Origin: Planctomycetota bacterium
GTDB lineage: Bacteria; Planctomycetota; PUPC01; JABMSA01
DNA length: 5,128 nucleotides
Direction of reading: 5' to 3'
Assembly (NCBI GenBank): GCA_013202185.1
Contig: JABMSA010000144.1
Location: forward strand, 1 to 5,128
Positions 1 through 4,543 of this stretch are shown here, piece after piece; positions within the stretch are counted from its first letter, which is position 1; the number at the start of each line of letters is the position of its first letter. The notes beneath the pieces were generated by a model that was not told the DNA's origin, ran no database searches, and saw only the letters and a program-made list of their open reading frames with translations. A program made the position numbers and the translations under genes.

Positions 1-68
1 CTATGCCCAGAACGCCTCGAAACGGCCATTTGCAGGCCTCCCTCCCGACATCGGTACACGAGCCCCAC

Positions 69-155
69 GTAACTCCTTGCATACCAACCACTTGCATCTC
101 TTAACGGTGCCAGGCACCGGGTGAAGATGTAACTCATTGCATACCAACAACTTAC
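69..155. repeat. direct repeats flanking a 15-bp palindrome (REP/MITE-like unit)
   Basis: Positions 69-95 and 129-155 are direct copies spaced exactly 60 bp apart (24 of 27 bases identical; differences at 76/136, 89/149 and 94/154). Both contain the core TTGCATACCAAC. Midway between them, 105-119 is a perfect palindrome, CGGTGCC-A-GGCACCG. A palindrome framed by diverged direct repeats in non-coding DNA is typical of a repetitive extragenic or miniature mobile element. Naming the class is inference; the repeat geometry is seen directly. Confidence 0.7.
105..119. repeat. perfect inverted repeat CGGTGCC-A-GGCACCG
   Basis: Two 7-base arms around a single central A are perfectly complementary. 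It is centred between the two direct repeat copies at 69-95 and 129-155. It has no T-run on either side, so it is not an obvious rho-independent terminator. A dimer-binding operator or a transposase-recognised hairpin tip are both possible. Confidence 0.65.
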
Positions 156-175
156 GACGCCGCTTGTCATTTGCG

Positions 176-206
176 TTGCCCATAAGGTGAACTAATAGCG
201 TATAAT
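176..206 (+). promoter_or_regulatory. weak sigma70-like promoter candidate without an obvious gene
   Basis: A perfect -10 hexamer TATAAT lies at 201-206. The best -35 is TTGCCC at 176-181, with a long 19-base spacer. No credible coding sequence starts just downstream, and the next gene begins at 522 behind a better promoter, so this may be fortuitous or belong to the adjacent repeat element. Confidence 0.25.
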
Positions 207-439
207 AGGGTGCGCGGGTCCGGCTTGCTGCTGCGAGTACTGGCGTATATTGCCGATAATGCAAGGTGCCGTTAGACGTATTGGGCGGACGGAGGCCATG
301 TGGCCGGCCGCGCAATCTTCTTCACCTGCCCCGCAAGACGCAGGGGCCGTATGGCGTTCCACGACTTCGCCTCTCCCCAATCCGCAGTGGCGGCCCTGCG
401 GCGCCCACAAAACACTTACGCACCACATCGCTCCGCCTC

Positions 440-468
440 TTGATTCTTCCCCGCCCGATTCGTATAGT
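440..468 (+). promoter_or_regulatory. sigma70-type promoter of the esterase gene
   Basis: TTGATT at 440-445 and TATAGT at 463-468 are separated by 17 bases, the optimal spacing for a housekeeping sigma factor; each hexamer differs from consensus at two positions or fewer. Predicted transcription start is about 475, giving a leader of about 47 bases before the ATG at 522. No operator-like palindrome overlaps it. Confidence 0.55.
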
Positions 469-507
469 CTTGTCAGCTTACTGGCGACCGAGAGTTCTTT
501 CACCGGC

Positions 508-512
508 AGGAG
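508..512 (+). promoter_or_regulatory. ribosome binding site AGGAG for the esterase gene
   Basis: AGGAG lies nine bases upstream of the ATG at 522, which supports that codon as the start. A second purine-rich stretch, AAGG, sits directly in front of the ATG. Confidence 0.6.
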
Positions 513-521
513 CCGCAAGGC

Positions 522-1901
522 ATGACAAATCAGTACGAACATATCGGAGCATACATCGTGGAGGGGCCACAGGAATGGCAGGTCTTTCAAAGAGGAGACG
601 ACGGCACTGCGCAGATCAAATTGTCGGGCGTGTGGACGTGCGAGGAGCCGGGTTACTCGGTGCAGGTGCGCGTTGTCCGCGAAGACACCAACCGCCCTCC
701 GTGCGCGGCCTGCGATTGGCAGGACGCACAAGTGACCGGGAAGAACGCATGGAAGATCACGCTGAAAGGAGTGCCCACGGGCGGCCTCTACAAGATTGAA
801 ACCTCCCTTCGCAAGCCCTTCGACCCGTGGCGGCAGACCGGCGACAGAATATTCCACCTGGCGGTGGGCGACCTGTGGATAATCGCCGGGCAGAGCAACG
901 CCGCCGGATACGGGCATGGCCCCGTAGACGATCCGCCGTGCCTGTGTGTCCACATGTTCGGCGCGGACCTCAGGTGGCGCCTCGCCACGCACCCCCTGCA
1001 TGATACCACGCGCACGCAGCACCCTGCCAACCGCGACGGCGGCTTCGTGGACCACACGCCCTGGCTGGCATTCGGCCGACAGGTACACAAGGCCACGGGC
1101 GTGCCGATCGGCCTCCTGCCGCTGGCGCTCGGCGGCGCACCGCTAAGCATGTACGACCCGGCGTCGGACAATCCGGTGCTTTACACAACGATGATGGACG
1201 TCATTGAAGAGGTCGGCGGCGCGGCGACCGGGATGGTCTGGTATCAGGGCGAGAGCGATGCGGACCCGGCGAATGCCCGAACGTATGCCGAACGTTTCAC
1301 ACGATTCGTCGGCGCCGTCAGGGATGCACTCGGCCGCCCGGGCCTGCCGGTCATCACCGCGCAGCTCAATCACGTGGAGGGTGAATTCAAACCGCTCGAG
1401 TCCAAAGGCTGGGGAATGATTCGCGAGGCACAGCGACAACTCGCGAAAGCCCTGCCGAATGTGGCCGTGCTGCCGACGCTCGATCTGTCGCTCAGCGACG
1501 GGATTCACACCAGCGCATTCGGCAACATGGCCCTCGCCGAGCGGTTCTCGCGGGCTGCTCTCGCCGTGGCCTACGGGCACGACGTCCGATACCTTGCACC
1601 TGATCTTGCCCGAGCGACGTTCGCGGGCAATGGCCGGACCGTGCTGTTGGAGTTCGAGAACGTCCGTGGCGCGTGGTCGGTCCACAAGTATCCGATCCAG
1701 GAGTTCATCGTGGAGGACGACGCCGGCGAGGTAGTCGTGGAGGCCGTGGAGATTGAAGGCCATCGCCTGCTGCTGACGCTCGCGCGCGAAACCGACGGCG
1801 GCGTTCGCGTGCACGGCGCCCTCTCGCCGGACCCGGCGACGTCTCTCAGGGACGAAGACGAACGCCCGATCCTTGGCTTCTGCGACGTGCCAGTGGAATG
1901 A
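522..1901 (+). CDS. sialate O-acetylesterase family (SASA, SGNH/GDSL-type) esterase
   Basis: A 459-residue protein of the sialate O-acetylesterase family (SASA/DUF303, PF03629), which removes O-acetyl groups from sialic acids or related acetylated glycans. Residues 1-110 form a beta-rich N-terminal region. The SGNH hydrolase core starts at IIAGQSNAAGYG, with nucleophile Ser125 in GQSN. The LPLALGGAPLS block (about 199-209) has the conserved Gly pair, VWYQGESDA (239-247) is the family's WYQGE signature, and DGIH (Asp326, His329) supplies the other catalytic residues. About 100 residues of beta-type sequence follow (355-459). All catalytic blocks are present, so it is probably functional. No signal peptide follows Met1 (MTNQYEHIGAYIVEG), although many relatives are exported, so a cytoplasmic role is likely unless the start has been lost. 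The start is supported by AGGAG nine bases upstream and a promoter at 440-468. Its true substrate (sialate, xylan or pectin acetyl groups) cannot be read from sequence. Confidence 0.9.
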   Translation: MTNQYEHIGAYIVEGPQEWQVFQRGDDGTAQIKLSGVWTCEEPGYSVQVRVVREDTNRPPCAACDWQDAQVTGKNAWKITLKGVPTGGLYKIETSLRKPFDPWRQTGDRIFHLAVGDLWIIAGQSNAAGYGHGPVDDPPCLCVHMFGADLRWRLATHPLHDTTRTQHPANRDGGFVDHTPWLAFGRQVHKATGVPIGLLPLALGGAPLSMYDPASDNPVLYTTMMDVIEEVGGAATGMVWYQGESDADPANARTYAERFTRFVGAVRDALGRPGLPVITAQLNHVEGEFKPLESKGWGMIREAQRQLAKALPNVAVLPTLDLSLSDGIHTSAFGNMALAERFSRAALAVAYGHDVRYLAPDLARATFAGNGRTVLLEFENVRGAWSVHKYPIQEFIVEDDAGEVVVEAVEIEGHRLLLTLARETDGGVRVHGALSPDPATSLRDEDERPILGFCDVPVE

Positions 1902-1932
1902 TCAGCGGCGGTCGCCATGCGCGGCAGAGCCT
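1902..1932. other. 31-base convergent gap
   Basis: The esterase (plus) and the DUF3160 C-terminal part (minus) converge with only 31 bases between stop codons. No clear stem-loop with a T-run is visible for either direction, so transcription probably reads into the opposing gene from at least one side. Confidence 0.6.
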
Positions 1933-2514
1933 TCACTCCCCCGCGGGATACCACCCCGGCAGCGCCGGGCGGCTGTCCTTGCCGGCGAGCATCTTCTGCC
2001 AGGCTTCGTCCGTCAGGCGGTCGTTCATCGGATGCTTGAATTCATAGTAACTGAACACCGCCCCCTTCAGCGTCGTCGTCTCCCCGGCCAGCGGCATCTT
2101 CACGGTCAGCAGGAACGGCGCGCCCACGGCTTCCTCCAAGACTACCTCGGAATTGGTATCGGTGTGAACATCGGCAATGAGCGCCATTTTCGAGTCCGTT
2201 TCGGACAGCACCTTCTTGCGAAGCTCGTCCGGCAGGATCGTCGTCTGCTTCAGCGCTCTTGCGGCGTTGGCGACGAACTCATCGTCGTCTTCCGACAACT
2301 GCTCGCCCTTCAGTTCCTTGTCGGCGATGGCGGCCAGCCGCTCGCAGAGCGCGGCGAAGCGCTCATAGTTGTCGGCCAGGCCCTCGGGCATGACGCCAAG
2401 CGACGCGAGGCCTTTCTGCATCTCGGTTACCATCAGGGCGATCCGCCTGAGTACCTCGGGCTGCGGCTCGACGTAGCCGTGGGGGATGCGCGGCTTGGGC
2501 GGGAGCCCGCCCAA
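1933..2514 (-). pseudogene. DUF3160 protein, C-terminal fragment
   Basis: About 190 residues match the C-terminal end of the DUF3160 family (function unknown; extracytoplasmic proteins of several hundred residues, frequent in planctomycetes and environmental bacteria). Recognisable blocks are PPKPRIPHGYVEPQPE (5-20), a helical stretch (21-100), KMALIADVHTDTNSEVVLEE (109-128), GAVFSYYEFKHPM (151-163) and LTDEAWQKML (167-176), the usual end of the family. There is no good start: the frame closes upstream at a TGA on the minus strand (2536-2538), and the only start near the homology edge is TTG at 2514-2512, with no ribosome binding site. The N-terminal part of the same family lies on the same strand at 3554-3802, so this is best read as the 3' remnant of one gene whose middle was replaced. 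Codon usage looks normal and no internal stop has accumulated, which suggests a recent event or an assembly join. The family call is confident; that both pieces come from one gene is inference. Confidence 0.8.
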
Positions 2515-2568
2515 CAGGCCGGTTCTGCCCTGCCTTCAGTCGGTGTCTCCCCGAACGCAGAGCCCCCT

Positions 2569-2775
2569 GTGCACCCAGACCTTGATATCAAGCAAGTTGC
2601 AGACATGCTATACACGGTTTTGGGTGCCAGGGGCCGCCCTTCGCTTGCGGAATCTGCGTTCACTTTGCGGGACGGAACGTTGGTGAAATTCAACTTTGGA
2701 AAGCCTCCCGCTGACCAAGCTACCAGCGCCGAATTACGGGCAAAACTTGCCCGAATGCGAGCAGAGAGCGAATAA
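2569..2775 (+). CDS. short unrecognised protein or C-terminal remnant
   Basis: The frame from GTG at 2569 encodes about 68 residues, including DIKQVADMLYTVLG, FTLRDGTLVKFNFGKPP and a basic/acidic helical tail SAELRAKLARMRAESE. It looks protein-like (balanced composition, predicted helix-strand-helix) and unlike the Ser/Arg-rich shadow on the opposite strand. The frame is open far upstream through DNA that belongs to the DUF3160 remnant on the other strand, so the true N-terminus is probably lost near 2520-2540. Neither GTG 2569 nor ATG 2605 has a good ribosome binding site. I cannot assign a family. A 24-codon frame starts three bases after the stop, which would fit translational coupling. 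It could be a truncated component of the element that replaced the DUF3160 core. Confidence 0.4.
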   Translation: MHPDLDIKQVADMLYTVLGARGRPSLAESAFTLRDGTLVKFNFGKPPADQATSAELRAKLARMRAESE

Positions 2776-2778
2776 CGA

Positions 2779-2853
2779 ATGGGGATTTTTGGCAACATTA
2801 TGCTGTGGAAGTCCAAGGGTGAAACCAAGCAAGTCCTCGCCAAGTGGCAGTAG
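2779..2853 (+). CDS. 24-codon mini-ORF, unknown
   Basis: ATG at 2779 starts three bases after the preceding TAA and encodes MGIFGNIMLWKSKGETKQVL plus AKWQ, with a hydrophobic front and basic tail. A purine-rich AGAGAGCGAA stretch lies just upstream, inside the preceding frame. The tight spacing is suggestive of a coupled small gene, but the length is too short to exclude chance or the front of a larger decayed gene. Confidence 0.25.
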   Translation: MGIFGNIMLWKSKGETKQVLAKWQ

Positions 2854-2970
2854 CTTTTGCGTTTCCTTTTCGCTGTTGCGCCCACTTCTTTGTTGCAGTG
2901 TGCCCCCATTGGGCGGGTAAATGGCGGCAAAATGTGCATGCCGCTGGAGGTTGAAGCTCGCAACGTGGTC

Positions 2971-2988
2971 ACGCAGGACTGCGTTTTT
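2971..2988 (+). terminator. weak terminator-like hairpin
   Basis: ACGCA (2971-2975), loop GGAC and TGCGT (2980-2984) form a 5-bp stem running into a five-T tract at 2984-2988 on the plus strand. It would follow the short plus-strand frames at 2569-2853. The stem is short and only moderately stable. Confidence 0.3.
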
Positions 2989-3064
2989 GAGCCAAGGTTG
3001 GATTTGCCCGCCCGATGTCTCAATTCGTGGCTCACCGTGAGTTTCCTTAGTCCAGCTACCATCT

Positions 3065-3093
3065 ATTATACCCTCTGATTGCCCCCCAAGCCA
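3065..3093 (-). promoter_or_regulatory. promoter-like signal on the minus strand
   Basis: On the minus strand a perfect TATAAT (3070-3065) follows a poor -35 (TGGCTT, 3093-3088) at 17 bases. Downstream on the same strand come AAGGAAA (3048-3042) and a GTG at 3035, six bases away. The frame this would open is Ser/Arg/His-rich and overlaps the more credible plus-strand frame, so the signal may be a relic of a lost gene. Confidence 0.3.
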
Positions 3094-3167
3094 CCAAAAA
3101 ACCTGATTTCGTGCGCCCGCATTACCACGCTAGGAAAGGACGTTGACGGCAATAAACGAAACTAGAG

Positions 3168-3178
3168 GGACTCGAACC
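3168..3178 (-). other. tRNA T-loop-like box (B-box match), possible attachment-site relic
   Basis: The minus strand reads GGTTCGAGTCC here, an exact match to the tRNA B-box consensus GGTTCGANTCC. No D-arm or anticodon arm is found upstream and the flanking bases pair poorly as a T-stem, so this is not a tRNA gene. Such 3'-tRNA pieces are left where integrative elements have used a tRNA end as attachment site; that reading is speculative. Confidence 0.3.
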
Positions 3179-3180
3179 GC

Positions 3181-3202
3181 AAATAAAAACCGCTCCAAGC
3201 GG
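3181..3202 (-). terminator. rho-independent terminator, minus strand
   Basis: Read on the minus strand, CCGCT (3202-3198), loop TGG and AGCGG (3194-3190) form a perfect 5-bp GC-rich stem followed immediately by TTTTTATTT (3189-3181). The stem is short but the T-tract is convincing. It lies downstream of the truncated DUF3160 N-terminal frame (stop at 3329) and would end transcripts entering from that side. Confidence 0.5.
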
Positions 3203-3275
3203 AAATGTCCATGATCGAGGACAGGCCGGGAACAGCGTGAATGAAGTCGGCTGTGTTTTGTTAGAAGTGTGTCGC

Positions 3276-3287
3276 CCCCTGCAGGGG
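3276..3287. repeat. 12-bp palindrome CCCCTGCAGGGG
   Basis: A perfect 12-base palindrome. It is the first member of the palindrome cluster that continues to about 3536 and sits 21 bases before the stronger CCACGGGC hairpin. Confidence 0.6.
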
Positions 3288-3308
3288 CTCAATACAGACC
3301 CATCCATT

Positions 3309-3328
3309 CCACGGGCTTACGCCCGTGG
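3309..3328. repeat. REP-like hairpin, 8-bp perfect stem
   Basis: CCACGGGC (3309-3316), loop TTAC and GCCCGTGG (3321-3328) form a perfect 8-bp stem. Hairpins of this style are multi-copy extragenic repeats in planctomycete-like genomes (my recollection of those genomes, not a search) and are the kind of substrate mobilised by REP-associated tyrosine transposases. No such transposase is in the window. A small GCCC-TCC-GGGC hairpin follows at 3342-3352. Confidence 0.65.
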
Positions 3329-3354
3329 CTAGGCGTCCCTTGCCCTCCGGGCTG

Positions 3355-3473
3355 CCGGATCCATCAATACAAACATAAGGAATTCCTTACATGTATTCGT
3401 CCGTAGGTGCCATCCGGATTCATCCATACAAACATAAGGAATTCCGCATGTCTGAATGAATGGGCAGTGCGAT
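3355..3473. repeat. 59/60-bp tandem repeat, two copies
   Basis: Unit 1 (3355-3413) and unit 2 (3414-3473) each begin with CCGGAT. Their first 32 bases (3355-3386 and 3414-3445) match at 30 positions, differing only at 3361/3420 and 3366/3425; the shared core is ATACAAACATAAGGAATTCC. The second halves are more diverged (shared CATGT and GTGC islands), and a further CCGGA follows at 3474. The AT-rich core contrasts with the GC-rich hairpins around it. Confidence 0.75.
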
Positions 3474-3478
3474 CCGGA

Positions 3479-3499
3479 ACACAGCCCGGAGGGCTGTGT
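3479..3499. repeat. 9-bp perfect stem hairpin ACACAGCCC/GGGCTGTGT
   Basis: ACACAGCCC (3479-3487), loop GGA and GGGCTGTGT (3491-3499) give a perfect 9-bp stem. The loop-proximal GGGC/GCCC arms resemble the small hairpin at 3342-3352. There is no T-run after it on either strand, so it is a repeat-type hairpin and not a classic terminator. A further palindrome CTGCAT-G-ATGCAG lies at 3524-3536. Confidence 0.65.
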
Positions 3500-3553
3500 C
3501 AATCCGTGGTCGGAATCCGGACTCTGCATGATGCAGGCCGTTCTACGTGGAAT

Positions 3554-3802
3554 AGGCTTGTCGATCTCGATCGCCCGCAGCGAGTAATCGAACAGCAAGT
3601 GCCCGGTGTGCAGGGCCAGGTCCGTTGTGATGAATTGCGCCTGCGAGCCCTCGCGAAGGTTCTCGTAAACGTCATAGATTTCCTTGTGCGAGAAATCAGG
3701 CTTGATGACGAACGACGAGCCGTCGCCCGCGGCAAACGCGCTGCCGCCGCACGCGAACAGCAGGCCGATGACTATGACGACTCGGGATTGTGTCCATTTC
3801 AT
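3554..3802 (-). pseudogene. DUF3160 protein, N-terminal fragment with signal peptide
   Basis: The first 83 residues carry a signal peptide (basic MKWTQSR, hydrophobic VVIVIGLLF, then CGGSAFA-AG). Signal peptidase I cleavage after SAFA is plausible; a lipobox reading LFAC is possible but has an unusual Phe at -2. Mature sequence continues with FSHKEIYDVYENLREGSQ and the family hallmark FITTDLALHTGHLLFDYSLR (57-76), which marks the DUF3160 N-terminus. Start ATG at 3802-3800 is supported by AAGGAG six bases upstream. Homology stops at about IEIDKP; the frame runs on to a stop at 3329 through the repeat cluster, giving a 157-residue product whose last 74 residues (Cys/Arg-rich) come from repeat DNA. 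The C-terminal part is at 1933-2514 on the same strand. I estimate several hundred central residues are missing, so the product cannot be functional as a normal family member. Confidence 0.8.
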
Positions 3803-4033
3803 GGCTTGCTCCTTCTTCACCAGGGCAAAACAAGGGAGACCGTCCCAACGCAACCCAACCGGATCGCGTAACTACAAACATAGACGCGCGAGGAACGCCG
3901 CAGTTCCAGGAAAAACGGCGCAAATACATGTAAATACAATACAACGAACGGAACCCAATTGCGCGGCACCGGCAGGGCTGCTCACGACCGGCCCGCCATG
4001 ACGTCCCAATGTGTGTGTAATAACTCGACGGGC
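3803..4033. other. intergenic leader of the DUF3160 gene
   Basis: This holds the ribosome binding site of the minus-strand DUF3160 start (AAGGAG, plus-strand 3809-3814) and its presumed promoter region. An AT-richer stretch at 3921-3943 contains TACATGTA and TTGTAT-like elements on the minus strand, but no pair of hexamers is convincing. No gene is supported on either strand. Confidence 0.5.
3809..3814 (-). promoter_or_regulatory. ribosome binding site of the DUF3160 start
   Basis: AAGGAG on the minus strand, six bases before the ATG at 3802. It decides the internal ATG (MKWTQSR) over the upstream in-frame start at 3853 and correctly exposes the signal peptide. Confidence 0.7.
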
Positions 4034-4061
4034 TTGACGTGACGCGATAGTGTGATACAAT
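4034..4061 (+). promoter_or_regulatory. strong-looking sigma70 promoter with extended -10
   Basis: TTGACG (4034-4039), a 16-base spacer, then TACAAT (4056-4061) preceded by TGA (4053-4055), which makes an extended -10. Each hexamer is one base from consensus. Predicted start of transcription is about 4068, so the transcript would run into the URO-D-family fragment. It is the best promoter in the window and faces away from the DUF3160 gene. Confidence 0.55.
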
Positions 4062-4120
4062 GTAGATGTCCGGCGAAGCGGAAGCGGGCAAGGCTGGAGA
4101 GCAACCCGCCGAGGAATGGC

Positions 4121-4459
4121 CGGATCAAGGCCGCGCTGCCGCACATCATGCAGATGAACCCCGACGCCCTGGACCCTATCGAGCCGCCGCCGCTTGGAGA
4201 CGTGGAACTGGCCGACGTGCGCCGCGAGTACGGCGACCGACTGGTCCTCTTCGGCAACATCGAGATCCGCGACATCGAGATCGCCCCGCCCGACGAGTTC
4301 GAGCGCATCGTTGCGAAGTCACTCGAAGACGGCACGGCCGGCGAGGGGCGGGGCTTCGTGCTGCTGCCCACCGCCTGCCCGATCGGCCGCGAGGTCACTG
4401 AACGGGCGCTCACCAACTACAGGACGATGGTGCGCCTCGCGAAGCAACACGGGGGGTAG
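4121..4459 (+). pseudogene. uroporphyrinogen decarboxylase (URO-D) family protein, C-terminal fragment
   Basis: About 110 residues match the C-terminal third of URO-D-family proteins (PF01208; HemE-type decarboxylases and the larger group of MtaA-like corrinoid methyltransferase relatives). Diagnostic stretches are NPDALDPIEPPPLGDVELAD, YGDRLVLFGNIEIRDIE and GRGFVLLPTACPIGREVTE, followed by a final helix ending LAKQHGG. The sequence looks like the methyltransferase-type branch more than true HemE, so I give no gene symbol. Full-length members have about 340-380 residues; everything before about DALDPIE is absent. The frame is open back to 4052 but its upstream codons (MIQCRCPAKRKRARLESN) are not family-like. 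In-frame ATGs at 4148 and 4154 lack a ribosome binding site, and the GAGGAATG at 4111-4118 places its ATG out of frame. The piece sits 60 bases behind a strong promoter yet cannot make a working enzyme. It converges with the minus-strand gene ending at 4544, leaving 84 bases with no clear terminator. Confidence 0.78.
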
Positions 4460-4543
4460 AGACGCCCCGCCGCGCCGAAAGCACTCAGGAAGCTGGGCGG
4501 CTTCGGGGCTCTGTGCGTTTCATGCGTTTCTACTTCTTCCCTG

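Larger units (their letters stand above)
1..439. other. gene-poor region upstream of the esterase gene
   Basis: No frame here looks like a genuine protein. The longest open frames are Arg/Pro/His-rich, overlap each other on both strands and match no family I recognise. The stretch contains a direct-repeat/palindrome unit (69-155), a TATAAT hexamer at 201-206, and GC-rich short palindromes around 290-310. It reads as intergenic sequence carrying a REP-like mobile repeat. Confidence 0.6.
2515..3553. other. about 1.04 kb of foreign sequence between the two DUF3160 pieces
   Basis: This block separates the C-terminal and N-terminal parts of DUF3160 and shows no DUF3160 homology in any frame. It is lower in GC in its middle (about 2580-3270) than the flanking genes. 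It contains a short plus-strand coding remnant (2569-2775), a 24-codon mini-ORF (2779-2853), hairpins at 2971-2988 and 3181-3202, a TATAAT-containing promoter-like signal on the minus strand, and a REP-like cluster (3276-3536). No transposase or integrase gene is present and I see no long terminal inverted repeats at the edges. It is therefore not a simple insertion; the missing DUF3160 core implies deletion plus replacement, or a misjoin. Confidence 0.65.

Noticed and set aside
1..315. Minus-strand open frame of 104 codons through the repeat unit
   Set aside because: It is a translation of the repeat-palindrome unit and GC-rich flank; low-complexity basic composition, no RBS, no family resemblance.
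192..1088. 298-codon minus-strand open frame opposite the start of the esterase
   Set aside because: It is a shadow of the high-GC esterase coding strand; the plus-strand frame carries all catalytic motifs and has promoter and RBS.
2433..3062. 209-codon minus-strand open frame
   Set aside because: Ser/Arg/His-rich without family features; it overlaps both the protein-like plus-strand frame (2569-2775) and the DUF3160 C-terminal remnant in another frame. Its promoter-like upstream region is reported separately.
3150..3300. Possible tRNA gene around the GGTTCGAGTCC box
   Set aside because: No D-arm, anticodon arm or acceptor pairing can be built upstream on the minus strand, and the T-stem itself pairs poorly.
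3355..3473. CRISPR array
   Set aside because: Only two units in direct tandem, with no unique spacers between them and no cas genes; the second halves are diverged copies of each other.
2515..3553. Group I/II intron or intein inside DUF3160
   Set aside because: No intron core, reverse transcriptase, endonuclease or splicing motifs, and the DUF3160 middle is missing, so splicing would not restore the protein.
4066..4401. Plus-strand frame starting ATG-TCC-GGC just behind the promoter
   Set aside because: After about 25 codons it becomes Arg/Pro-rich out-of-frame translation of the URO-D fragment, and its ATG would lie at or before the predicted transcription start.
4460..4543. Bidirectional terminator between the convergent URO-D and SIMPL-fusion frames
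   Set aside because: The GC-rich segments can pair only with many interruptions and there is no clean T-run on either strand.
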